Virus record (IMG/VR): IMGVR_UViG_3300010300_000156
Location: 1-20,741 of that record
Source of the DNA: a virus
Strand: one strand, 5' to 3'
Length of the DNA stretch: 20,741 nucleotides
Below, in pieces: positions 12,652 through 19,559 of this stretch. The position numbers were made by a program, and so were the translations under genes. The number at the start of each line of letters is the position of its first letter. Position 1 is the stretch's first letter. Below the pieces are notes generated by a model. The model saw nothing but the letters and a program-made list of their open reading frames with translations, did no database searches and was not told the DNA's origin.

Positions 12652-12672
12652 GGCGGGGCTATTAACCCCGCC
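12652..12672. other. GC-rich intergenic hairpin
   Basis: Perfect 7-bp arms GGCGGGG and CCCCGCC with a 7-base loop, between the stop of the 186-aa gene and the start of the peptidase-like gene. There is no T run on either side, so it is more likely an mRNA stability or processing structure than a standard terminator. Confidence 0.55.
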
Positions 12673-12680
12673 TAATTTAG

Positions 12681-13241
12681 TTATTTTAGTTCGTTTATTA
12701 TTTGCTCATTACTTAAATCTACCTGAATAAATTCAATTAGATCATTAGCAAATTTTTCATGTTTATCCATTAGTTTCCGCAATTCCTCTTCGAACTCTTT
12801 TACTTCTGTTTTTTTCTCTTCAATTACTACTCTAAACTGTCCTAGATCCTTATCAGTGAAATTCATTAAACATTTACTATCTGCATTAAGCATAGGCAGA
12901 TTAACTTTTTTAATTGTCAATTTCTTAACTTTTTTATCTTTATCTAAAATAGAAACTTGAACGCTTTTTTCCTTAATCAATGTTTGAAGTCTTGTTTTGA
13001 TCCACTTCTTACAGCGTTCCTGCTGTAGTTTAGTCCCATCTGTAAAGATCTTATTTAATTCACTGGTGAGAACTGTTTCCCCTGTTTCAGCATTCATGTT
13101 AATAAGATCTCTTTTTAAGATATCTGTAAAATGTGAATCCTGCTTAACAGCGTTCATTCCTTTATTTATCATATCTTGGACATCTTTAACACTTGGCTTA
13201 TCTGCACCATCTAAAAAGTTAACTGTATTTAATTTACTCAT
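12681..13241 (-). CDS. Hypothetical helical protein, 186 aa, first gene of the leftward block
   Basis: Lys- and Glu-rich, predicted mostly helical. A middle segment (VQVSILDKDKKVKKLTIKKV) looks like a beta hairpin, and the C-terminal third (EVKEFEEELRKLMDKHEKF) is a coiled-coil. No family recognised. As the first gene after the main leftward promoter region, and closed by a strong hairpin, it is probably expressed early and highly. AAGGA about 10 bases before the ATG serves as ribosome site. Confidence 0.6.
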   Translation of the reverse strand: MSKLNTVNFLDGADKPSVKDVQDMINKGMNAVKQDSHFTDILKRDLINMNAETGETVLTSELNKIFTDGTKLQQERCKKWIKTRLQTLIKEKSVQVSILDKDKKVKKLTIKKVNLPMLNADSKCLMNFTDKDLGQFRVVIEEKKTEVKEFEEELRKLMDKHEKFANDLIEFIQVDLSNEQIINELK

Positions 13242-13279
13242 TTTATGTTTTATCCTTATTCTAATTAAAATTAACGTTT

Positions 13280-13307
13280 TAATTTAATCAATATTTTCAA
13301 ATGTCAA
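13280..13307 (-). promoter_or_regulatory. Promoter candidate for the 186-aa gene and leftward block
   Basis: TTGACA (13307-13302), a 16-base spacer and TAAATT (4 of 6 consensus) near 13285-13280. A palindrome repeat lies 11 bases upstream, as at the 12113 promoter. The leader to the ATG at 13241 is about 30 bases. Confidence 0.5.
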
Positions 13308-13318
13308 TAGCTTTTTTT

Positions 13319-13331
13319 GTTAAGTCTTAAC
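13319..13331 (-). repeat. A-tract plus GTTAAG-n-CTTAAC palindrome, copy 5
   Basis: Perfect 13-bp dyad followed by TTTTTTTT on the plus strand, at the upstream edge of the leftward block, just before a promoter -35. Confidence 0.7.
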
Positions 13332-13487
13332 TTTTTTTTGTATACCTTATATATGAGTAAAAAAATTCTATAATTTTTTATTTTTTGTTAAAAAAATGAT
13401 CCCAAATTAATTTTTTCCTTGCATTTCTCAAAAAGCTTTTAGAGCGGTCTAAATGGCTATTTATGGAGCTTTTTTAAGTAGTTGTAG

Positions 13488-13529
13488 TTTGGTATTAAAA
13501 AACTTTTTTACACTGTTTTAGATACCAAA
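13488..13529. repeat. 8-bp inverted repeat TTTGGTAT / ATACCAAA
   Basis: Arms at 13488-13495 and 13522-13529 separated by 26 bases; a third direct copy of TTTGGTAT lies at 13734-13741. Possible protein-binding sites or part of a regulatory or packaging element. Confidence 0.45.
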
Positions 13530-13680
13530 TACGGCTAAGATCCTCGGTAAAATATGGCTGAATTTAACCTGCATCCAATTAGGCATTAATTTAAACCTTG
13601 TATATTAGATCTATTAGTAGTACATACAAAACAATTAGGACAATTCCTAACAAAACTTTTATCTATTTTGGATTTTAATT

Positions 13681-13710
13681 TGCATACGTTCACACCACCC
13701 ACAATGTCAA
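13681..13710 (-). promoter_or_regulatory. Weak leftward promoter candidate
   Basis: TTGACA (13710-13705) preceded by an A-rich tract, with TATGCA after an 18-base spacer. The 12-base word CGTATGCAAATT downstream recurs, with one change (CGTATGTAAATT), at the rightward candidate at 13814-13825. The -10 match is poor. Confidence 0.3.
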
Positions 13711-13795
13711 GTAAAATCTTTTTTTATTTTTTATTTGGTATTGTGCCTAAAACTCCGTAAACTTTAGATTTTGCCCAACTTTTTTTAAATAATAC

Positions 13796-13824
13796 TTGAC
13801 AAGTACCCATAGGCGTATGTAAAT
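13796..13824 (+). promoter_or_regulatory. Promoter candidate for the small terminase gene
   Basis: TTGACA at 13796-13801, preceded by a T/A-rich stretch, then TGTAAA (4 of 6 consensus) after 16 bases. It would give a leader of about 210 bases before the ATG at 14043, long enough to hold the hairpins seen there. Confidence 0.45.
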
Positions 13825-13912
13825 TTAGGGGTTGGCGTTAGTCCGCATTCCCCATAAAATGTTATATAACAAACACTTAGCCCCATCTTATAAAAAAGTT
13901 TTCAAAAGAAAG

Positions 13913-13974
13913 TCCTAATAAAAGCTACGCTTTTATCTTATGTATTGTATAGTAGCATTTGTGCCTTATTAGGA
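13913..13974 (+). other. Overlapping leader hairpins before the small terminase gene
   Basis: Outer arms TCCTAATAA (13913-13921) and TTATTAGGA (13966-13974) are perfect over 9 bp. A second hairpin, ATAAAAGC-TAC-GCTTTTAT (13918-13936), shares four bases with the outer arm, so the two cannot both form fully. A 19-codon open frame (13859-13918, beginning MLYNKHLAPS) ends exactly at the outer arm, without a ribosome site. Confidence 0.4.
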
Positions 13975-14042
13975 TTCAGATGAAATATCTTGTATAAAAA
14001 AATTAAAGTCCGTAGAATATACCATAAAATAAGGATTTTATT

Positions 14043-14657
14043 ATGAGCGTTACCCTTCCAGTTAAGTGGAAACCAGAGAAATCTATCGCTATAGATATGT
14101 TAGTTAGTTCTCCAGAGTCCTCAATACAGGCTGTTGCAGATAAAGCTGGAGTTACGACAAATACGATACGGAATTGGTTTAAAGATCCAGAGTTCGTAGA
14201 AGTTTATTATCAGAAATATATGGTTACATTTGGTGCGAGATTGCCTAATGTTTTAAATAGTATGGTTCGTGAGGCTGAGGCTGGTAATGTTCAAGCTGGT
14301 AGACTTGTATTAGAACATTCTGGTAAACTTATAAAACGAGTAGAAGTAAATAATCATCAAAGTCCTTTTGAAAAGTTCTTAAATACACAAATTCCAGAAG
14401 AGGCTGAGGTAATTGAGGACATTGAGGTATTACCACAACGACCAATAGTTCCAGAAAATCCTTTAAAAATAAAACTAGAAGAGAAAAAAAGAGAAAAGAA
14501 AAATAAAAAAAGACGAGAGGCTCGTAGATGGAGAGAAAGAGCAGAGGCTGTTAATATTCCTCTACCTAATAAGGGTAGACAGACACCTAGACAGCGAAAA
14601 GAATGGCAGGAAAAAATAAAAAAACGAGAAAAAGCATTAAATATCAAAGTCCTTTAG
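14043..14657 (+). CDS. Terminase small subunit-like DNA-binding protein
   Basis: A 204-aa product with an N-terminal helix-turn-helix (about 25-50: SIQAVADKAGVTTNTIRNWF), a helical middle (PNVLNSMVREAEAGNVQAGR), and a very basic C-terminal third (KKREKKNKKRREARRWRER). This order, and the KAGVT-x-x-TI-x-NWF pattern, is typical of phage small terminase subunits that recognise the packaging site. AAGGA seven bases before the ATG supports the start. It is separated from the large terminase, which is on the other strand, and converges with that operon, overlapping its last small gene by 21 bases. Confidence 0.65.
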   Translation: MSVTLPVKWKPEKSIAIDMLVSSPESSIQAVADKAGVTTNTIRNWFKDPEFVEVYYQKYMVTFGARLPNVLNSMVREAEAGNVQAGRLVLEHSGKLIKRVEVNNHQSPFEKFLNTQIPEEAEVIEDIEVLPQRPIVPENPLKIKLEEKKREKKNKKRREARRWRERAEAVNIPLPNKGRQTPRQRKEWQEKIKKREKALNIKVL

Positions 14658-14783
14658 AAAACTTCTAGTGTCAAATGACTTACATTCTGGACATTCTTGA
14701 TTTCTATCTGGTTCGATAGATAATACTTCCCAAACCCAATGGCATTTAAGACAAATACACTTTAAAAACCCAAAATCGTTCAT
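14637..14783 (-). CDS. 48-aa zinc-ribbon protein
   Basis: ATG at 14783 overlaps the stop of the preceding gene (TAATG). The peptide carries KCICLKCHWVWEV and ECPECKSFDTRS: C-x2-C pairs spaced as a rubredoxin-like zinc ribbon. Short proteins of this kind are common beside phage packaging and head genes, with no settled function. It is the last gene of the leftward packaging operon, and its 3' end overlaps the end of the small terminase gene on the opposite strand. Confidence 0.65.
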   Translation of the reverse strand: MNDFGFLKCICLKCHWVWEVLSIEPDRNQECPECKSFDTRSFLKDFDI

Positions 14784-15025
14784 TATGATTTACCCCAAGA
14801 CTCATTTTCTATAGAATACTTAGATAAATAGGTTTGTATTTCTTTATCTATGGCATTTTCTTGTGTTTTTTGATAGGGAGCGATAATTTGACTTAAAAAT
14901 CCTAATAGGTTATTGTTTATAACCATCAAATCTTCTAATTCAAGTATTTTTTTGTTTAAGTCTACTATATCTGATTCTCTTTGAACCATATAGTCAATTA
15001 GTAGCCTTAATAATTCATTATCCAT
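14783..15025 (-). CDS. Coiled-coil small protein, 80 aa
   Basis: Strongly helical with heptad-like leucines (LLRLLIDYMVQRESDIVDLN, then KKILELEDLMVI), no cysteine or membrane segment. Family unknown. No clear ribosome site precedes the ATG. It lies between the gp10/gpG-like gene and the zinc ribbon in the packaging operon, so a morphogenesis role is possible. Confidence 0.5.
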   Translation of the reverse strand: MDNELLRLLIDYMVQRESDIVDLNKKILELEDLMVINNNLLGFLSQIIAPYQKTQENAIDKEIQTYLSKYSIENESWGKS

Positions 15026-15064
15026 TTATTAATCTATGGATAATAACCAATTTAATACAATAAC

Positions 15065-15466
15065 TTATTTTTTAAGAGCTTTGTTTATATTATCTATAAA
15101 CTTTTTATCAACTTCTTTTTGATAATTTTTTGTTGCCCCAATAAAGTCTTTTACATCTGTCTCTTTTCTGACATTAGCCCATTCTCCTTGATTATGTTTG
15201 TATCCATATTCAAGTATAGCTAATTCACCTTGCTTTGACTTTACACTGTTAAGCATTTTCCCAGAACTAATGAGAGGCTTTCTACCTTCTTTTCTTGCTG
15301 TGTAAGATGTTAATCTTTTTCCTTTTGTGCTTACGGAGTTATTAATATTCTCTTTAGTACCTTTTTCTGCCCCAACAGCATAATCAACAGAATACTTTCT
15401 TAAAAGCTCTGGTAAATTATTAGCCAGTTTACTAAAACTAAAATTAGTTGTTATCTTTAATTTCAT
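15065..15466 (-). CDS. Head-tail joining / virion morphogenesis protein-like (HK97 gp10 or Mu gpG type)
   Basis: The 133-aa basic protein has KPLISSGKMLNSVK near residue 76, an EYGYKHNQGEW segment, and KDFIGATKNYQKEVDKKF near the end. The order PLI-x-SG-x-x-x-NS, then H-x-x-G, then FIG resembles small tail-completion proteins, which sit at the head-tail junction. It overlaps the portal gene by 23 bases, a usual place for such a gene. A tail-completion protein in a genome with no recognisable tail-tube or tape-measure gene is notable. The family call is moderate. Confidence 0.55.
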   Translation of the reverse strand: MKLKITTNFSFSKLANNLPELLRKYSVDYAVGAEKGTKENINNSVSTKGKRLTSYTARKEGRKPLISSGKMLNSVKSKQGELAILEYGYKHNQGEWANVRKETDVKDFIGATKNYQKEVDKKFIDNINKALKK

Positions 15467-16730
15467 CTACAGGATTTTCTTGCTCATTAATACTTCTATT
15501 CTCGTCTATAATAGCTTGTGCTTGACTTACTGTCAGGTCTTTGTTATCACGAACCATTATCTTTGCTCTAGTAATAAGATTATTCTTAATATCAAATTCA
15601 TCTTTTAATATCTGATCTTGGATAGTCTTTGGATACTCTACTTCTTCAAAGTCTACACCAAATTCTTCTGGCAAACTAACACCGTTATAACCAGCAATAG
15701 TTCTTTCAACATCATAGAATTGCTTTTCATACATTCTCCAAAGAGCAATGTCATCATAATAATCTTCTTTTCTCTCCATATCTTTAATCATAAGAGAAAT
15801 ACCACTAGGAACTTCACCACCAGATTCTGCCCAAGTAATCCACAAATGATTATTGGTAGCAACTAATTCCATTTGAAACTTAATATTGTTTATTGCCTCA
15901 TCGATATTTCCTTGTGGGCTAGTAATATTGTAAGCCCCTTCTTCTCCCATATCGAGGATAGTATTAGAACCAGCTCTTAACATGCTTTGGTCAGCATTTA
16001 AACCTGTTACCCACGGTTGTCCAAACATATTAAACCTCATACCAAGATTCATTTCAGTTAAGGCAATATTAACTTGCTCATTGCAGTTTACAATATCAGA
16101 TGCTCCTTCAACAAAAAATGAGTCTATTTGATCTTCCCTATGGGTAAATACAAAAGGAATTATACCATATGGATTTGCAGACTCAGACATCATATTGCCA
16201 TCTTCATCCATAACTCCGTACTTTTCAGCATCCCAATACTCCCACTGTAAAGCCTCTGTATTAGACAAATCAGATGTGCTATTCAATAAAGGATAGACAA
16301 TAGCATTTGGCTCAAAAGGATTATCACCAAAGTATGTTTCAAAATAATAAATAGGTCTATAATCAAAAACTCCATCCATCCAATAAACTCTATTAGCAAC
16401 AGTTCCTAATAGCCTAGTCATTCTCTCAGAGTGTTTCATACGAACATCTTTAGTAGGAATAAGCTCATTATACTTCTCAGAGTTTCCTCCTGCTGTTCTT
16501 TTAGCACCTAAACTGTATATTCTGCTAATTTTATTAATAAATTTTCTTGTAAAGTTTGTAAGAGTTGGGGGGATTTCACTAAAAGCATCGCCATTAAAAT
16601 AATGGTCAATGTATTGTTCCGTAGAAACACCAGAGTAATAATCTAAATGTTTTCTTATCTCCTTCCGTCTTTGATGAGCCATCATTAGTTTTGTTTCTAA
16701 TAATTTTTCTTTTATCATCTGTTTTGTCAT
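15444..16730 (-). CDS. Portal protein (SPP1 gp6-like)
   Basis: A 428-aa protein with the features of SPP1 gp6-type portals: N-terminal HLDYYSG and a FINKISRIYSLG segment, a YWDAEKYGVMDEDG turn, PYGIIPFVFTH near residue 188, and the long helix region NEQVNIALTEMNLGMRF with FGQPWVTG. Portals form the ring through which DNA enters the capsid. The C-terminal 70 residues are charged and helical. Its start overlaps the large terminase stop by 4 bases (ATGA), so terminase and portal are co-translated. Length is in the usual range. Confidence 0.85.
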   Translation of the reverse strand: MTKQMIKEKLLETKLMMAHQRRKEIRKHLDYYSGVSTEQYIDHYFNGDAFSEIPPTLTNFTRKFINKISRIYSLGAKRTAGGNSEKYNELIPTKDVRMKHSERMTRLLGTVANRVYWMDGVFDYRPIYYFETYFGDNPFEPNAIVYPLLNSTSDLSNTEALQWEYWDAEKYGVMDEDGNMMSESANPYGIIPFVFTHREDQIDSFFVEGASDIVNCNEQVNIALTEMNLGMRFNMFGQPWVTGLNADQSMLRAGSNTILDMGEEGAYNITSPQGNIDEAINNIKFQMELVATNNHLWITWAESGGEVPSGISLMIKDMERKEDYYDDIALWRMYEKQFYDVERTIAGYNGVSLPEEFGVDFEEVEYPKTIQDQILKDEFDIKNNLITRAKIMVRDNKDLTVSQAQAIIDENRSINEQENPVDEIKDNN

Positions 16731-18040
16731 CTTTGTATCCTTTTCATTTCCTTATTTCTCATTGGGAATCTGTTAATTATAAAATACCTAAAAGCATCGT
16801 TTCCGTGATCGTGGAAACCATCCTTTAATGGTTCTTCTTTAATTGGTTTACCATCTTGACTTTCGGGGTATCTATACTCCTCAAAGTCCTCTATCATTTC
16901 AGTACATCTTCTGTCTACATGTACTCTTCTTAATCCATCAGCACTTTCAAAGAATCCTCTGGTATGTGCTATACTTGCTACTAAATTTCTACTTACCCTA
17001 TCTCTTGCAGATAGTATTCTAATACCACTTCTTCTAAATATCTCCATATCCCCAGCTCCACTTTGTCCTTGCACATTACTTCCAGCAGGATCACCGTAGT
17101 ATGAAAGAATAGGATAACCTTTAGTTTTTATCATTTTAATTAAATCTTCGGTTTTGATATTTTGTTTGTGAAGTATCGTATCAAATATTCTAATATGTTC
17201 TGTACCTCCATCATATTGTGTCTGAAGAAATAAAACAGCAGGTTGCCTGTATCCAAAGTCAATACTACAATAAGTAGGCAAATTAGGATCGTACTTATAA
17301 TCGCCAACATCTAAATCTCTATTAAAATCCCAAACTTTACCCTCAAATACAGAAAACTCTGCACCAAATTCTTGTCCAAACAACTCTCTTGACATGTTTC
17401 TTTTTCTCTCTATTATAGCAGGATCTTCGATTCCCAATGGAAACTCATGCTCATTTACCCAAGATGGAGCAGTATGACTTTCCCACATAGGATCGTCTCT
17501 ACCTAATTTAAACAAATCATATATCCAATTTCTACCTTCTGGGGTAGTTATAAAAATAACTTTTCCTTTTCTACCTGCTACAGTAGGAGATAAATACATA
17601 TCCCAAATCTTTTTATTCATCTTAGCAACCTCATCAATTACGAGTAGGTCAAGACCTTCTCCCACAAGACTTGATGGATTATCTGCTGACATACCTTCAA
17701 CTACTGTACCCCATTTAAAACGAATGTACATATCTTTTTCTGATGCTTTATCAACATCTTCTGGATGTCCAATAACCATGCGTTGCCAAATCTCACGAAA
17801 TATTAATCTCGCTTTCTTGTAAGACATCCCAACAACCCATATACGCTTATTTGGTTGAGATGCTACATAAGTAGCCTCCATAGCACTAGCCCAAGTCTTA
17901 CCAAACCTTCTCCCACATACTACGACTTGAAATCTCGCATCCTGTTTTTCTGGGAAATGTAGTGCTACTTGCCCTTGATGTGGTTTGTATCCTAAGTAAT
18001 CAAACCATTTTTTCTTAAATTCGTAATTTTTTTCTTGCAT
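16727..18040 (-). CDS. Terminase large subunit (packaging ATPase and nuclease)
   Basis: A 437-aa protein. The ATPase domain has Walker A CGRRFGKT (42-49), Walker B LLVIDE (132-137) and the coupling motif FITTPEG (163-169). The RNase H-like nuclease domain has SIDFGY (D261), YGDPAG (D317) and HDHGNDAFRY (D411, D415). All key residues are present and the length is usual. It drives DNA into the prohead and cuts the packaged genome. It is first in a leftward operon with a strong extended -10 promoter just upstream, diverging from the capsid operon. The ATG at 18040 lacks a clear ribosome site, so it may be translated from a short leader. Confidence 0.93.
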   Translation of the reverse strand: MQEKNYEFKKKWFDYLGYKPHQGQVALHFPEKQDARFQVVVCGRRFGKTWASAMEATYVASQPNKRIWVVGMSYKKARLIFREIWQRMVIGHPEDVDKASEKDMYIRFKWGTVVEGMSADNPSSLVGEGLDLLVIDEVAKMNKKIWDMYLSPTVAGRKGKVIFITTPEGRNWIYDLFKLGRDDPMWESHTAPSWVNEHEFPLGIEDPAIIERKRNMSRELFGQEFGAEFSVFEGKVWDFNRDLDVGDYKYDPNLPTYCSIDFGYRQPAVLFLQTQYDGGTEHIRIFDTILHKQNIKTEDLIKMIKTKGYPILSYYGDPAGSNVQGQSGAGDMEIFRRSGIRILSARDRVSRNLVASIAHTRGFFESADGLRRVHVDRRCTEMIEDFEEYRYPESQDGKPIKEEPLKDGFHDHGNDAFRYFIINRFPMRNKEMKRIQR

Positions 18041-18061
18041 TAGATTACTTTCATAACTTAC

Positions 18062-18070
18062 ATTATACCA
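18062..18070 (-). promoter_or_regulatory. Extended -10 promoter for the terminase-portal operon
   Basis: TGG-TATAAT (18070-18062), a consensus -10 with the TGn extension, which reduces need for a -35; no good -35 is seen. Predicted start about 18055, leader about 15 bases. Confidence 0.65.
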
Positions 18071-18078
18071 TATATTAA

Positions 18079-18097
18079 TGCAAGAGTAATTCTTGCA
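18079..18097. promoter_or_regulatory. Dyad operator candidate between the packaging and capsid operons
   Basis: Arms TGCAAGA and TCTTGCA, perfect over 7 bp with a 5-base spacer. It covers the -35 position of the leftward promoter and lies 30-48 bases before the capsid operon's first ATG, where a bound factor could control both directions. No second copy was noticed. Confidence 0.5.
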
Positions 18098-18126
18098 ATT
18101 TCAACTAACTCACTAAAGAGGTAAAA

Positions 18127-18624
18127 ATGTCTGAAGAAAAGACCATCGAACCAGATGTAAAAAAGGAAACCGACACACAAGTCGAAAACAATGTACCAAT
18201 ATCAAGGCTTAATGAAGTTATATCTGAAAGAAATAAACTTCGTGAACAAATGGAAGCCTTTAAACAAAGTCAGGAAGATCAAAAGAAAGCTGAACTGCAT
18301 GAACAAGAAAAGTGGCAAGAACTTAATACTGAACTTGTTAAAGAACTTGAATCTTACAAACCATATAAAGAAAAGTGGGATGCTATGGATACAAGGTTGC
18401 GTGAAGATGCTTTTTCTAGACTTCCCGAAGATAAACGAGAAAAATTCTCCAATGTGGACACTCAAACATTGCTAAGTATCGTGGATGAGTTTGCTGTTAA
18501 AAAAGAAAACCCACCAGATAGGAAAGGAACTGTACCTACAGAAAAACTAGGGAAAGTTACTGAAATGAGCATGGATGAGAAAAAGCGTAATTGGAGTCAA
18601 ATATTAGAATCTTACAAGAGGTAA
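18127..18624 (+). CDS. Capsid scaffold protein
   Basis: A 165-aa, highly charged protein directly upstream of the major capsid gene. Residues 25-90 form a coiled coil (ISRLNEVISERNKLREQMEA, later EKWQELNTELVKELESY), and the C-terminal end (DEKKRNWSQILESYKR) is basic and helical, as in scaffolds that bind coat protein. GAGG five bases before the ATG supports the start. Its last codons contain the ribosome site of the capsid gene, five bases away. Scaffolds direct prohead assembly and leave before packaging. Confidence 0.75.
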   Translation: MSEEKTIEPDVKKETDTQVENNVPISRLNEVISERNKLREQMEAFKQSQEDQKKAELHEQEKWQELNTELVKELESYKPYKEKWDAMDTRLREDAFSRLPEDKREKFSNVDTQTLLSIVDEFAVKKENPPDRKGTVPTEKLGKVTEMSMDEKKRNWSQILESYKR

Positions 18625-18629
18625 AATAA

Positions 18630-19508
18630 ATGGCTTATGCTACCCTACCAAACGGTATTACAGGTGATACAGAAGTAGATGTATTTATTCCAGAGCTGTG
18701 GAGTGAATATGTGTATGATTATCTGCAAAGAAAATTGGTTTTTAGACCATTAGTAGACGACTTTAGTGAATTAGTTAGTGGTAAAGGTGATGTTATACAT
18801 GTACCAATGCTTTCTGAAACTGGAGTTGAAACAAAATCAGAAAACACAGCAATTAAGTATGATACTGATGCTGGTGCAACATCTGATATTACAATTAATC
18901 AACATAAATATGTCTCAAAATTATTTGAAGATATAGCAGTCATACAGGCAAATCCTGGTATGGTTGAGAAATATTCTCAGGCTTTTGGATATGCCCTAGC
19001 TAAAGAGATTGATGCTCATATTGCTAGTAAGTTGATTACTGTTAATAACGGTGCAAGTGCTGATACTAACTTATCAAATGATAATGTTATCTCAGCATCT
19101 GAATTACAAGGTGCATTAGCATCTTTAGGCGAAGCTGACCTTGATTATAGAGACGGTGAGTTAATTCTTGCTGTAAATCCAACAATCTATGCTGATTTAT
19201 TAAATGAAGATAGACTTGTTAGGTTTGACTCTACTGGTCAAGCAAATGGCGGTATGCTTTCTGGAGTTGTTGAAAAAGCATATGGTATGCCTGTTCTTAT
19301 GTCTAATGCTCTTGAAAATGGAGCTAGTGATGTAGCTGGTGTAATTTTCCACAAAACTACAGTTGGTTTTGCAATGCAACAGGACATTAGAATGCAGAGT
19401 GAATACGACATAGATTATCTTGGTACTAAAGTAGTAGCAGATGCTATCTATGGTTGTGCATTAATCCACTCAACTCGTGGACATATATTCACAAACGCTG
19501 ATTCGTAA
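18630..19508 (+). CDS. Major capsid protein (HK97-fold)
   Basis: A 292-aa protein with the common phage coat pattern: PELWSEYVYDYLQRKLVFRP at the N-terminus, GKGDVIHVPML (E-loop-like strand), then ITINQHKYVSKLFEDIAVIQ and the spine helix YSQAFGYALAKEIDAHIASK. It continues with LILAVNPTIYADLL and GMPVLMSNAL, both usual in coat proteins. Length is standard for unprocessed coats, and no protease gene is present. It follows the scaffold with a 5-base gap and is followed by a GC-rich hairpin, suggesting high expression. Confidence 0.85.
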   Translation: MAYATLPNGITGDTEVDVFIPELWSEYVYDYLQRKLVFRPLVDDFSELVSGKGDVIHVPMLSETGVETKSENTAIKYDTDAGATSDITINQHKYVSKLFEDIAVIQANPGMVEKYSQAFGYALAKEIDAHIASKLITVNNGASADTNLSNDNVISASELQGALASLGEADLDYRDGELILAVNPTIYADLLNEDRLVRFDSTGQANGGMLSGVVEKAYGMPVLMSNALENGASDVAGVIFHKTTVGFAMQQDIRMQSEYDIDYLGTKVVADAIYGCALIHSTRGHIFTNADS

Positions 19509-19528
19509 ATAATCAGTTAGTAATAATC

Positions 19529-19553
19529 GTGGGGGTGGATAGTCTGCCCCCAC
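19529..19553 (+). other. GC-rich hairpin after the major capsid gene
   Basis: GTGGGGG and CCCCCAC, perfect 7-bp stem with an 11-base loop, 21 bases after the capsid stop codon. No T run follows, so it may stabilise the capsid mRNA or partly terminate transcription rather than being a classical terminator. Confidence 0.6.
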
Positions 19554-19559
19554 ATAATT

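Larger units (their letters stand above)
13332..14042. other. Large intergenic region with divergent control signals
   Basis: About 710 bases without a convincing gene (800 counting from 13242). It holds promoter candidates on both strands, an 8-bp inverted repeat TTTGGTAT/ATACCAAA plus a third copy, AAAAAGCT/AGCTTTTT arms at 13431-13476, a TTAGGA-CAAT-TCCTAA dyad near 13636, GTTATATAAC at 13861, and leader hairpins at 13913-13974. It separates the leftward block from the small terminase gene. It may also hold the packaging site, since pac sites often lie near the small terminase gene. Confidence 0.6.

Noticed and set aside
12997-13287. Rightward frame opposite the 186-aa gene, running into the promoter region
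   Set aside because: Antisense to a well-supported gene and overlapping its promoter; no ribosome site.
9553-13331. Reading the GTTAAG-n-CTTAAC repeats as CRISPR repeats or standard terminators
   Set aside because: Spacing is hundreds of bases with genes between, so not a CRISPR array. For the leftward genes the A run is before the dyad rather than a T run after, so not a standard terminator for them.
13518-13693. Two short coupled leftward frames (35 codons with cysteine pairs NCPNCFVC, GTG start; then 22 codons)
   Set aside because: The GTG lies upstream of the start point that the local TTGACA would give, no ribosome site is clear and no family fits. It may be a gene remnant, but it is too weak to list as a gene.
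14357-14647. Leftward frame of 96 codons opposite the small terminase-like gene
   Set aside because: Antisense to a gene with a clear helix-turn-helix and a good ribosome site; its Phe/Ser/Leu-rich composition is what the complement of Lys/Arg codons yields.
15618-15866. Rightward frame inside the portal gene
   Set aside because: Antisense shadow of the portal.
18191-18475. Frames on both strands within the scaffold gene
   Set aside because: Scaffold is supported by position, coiled-coil pattern and ribosome site; the others are shadows.
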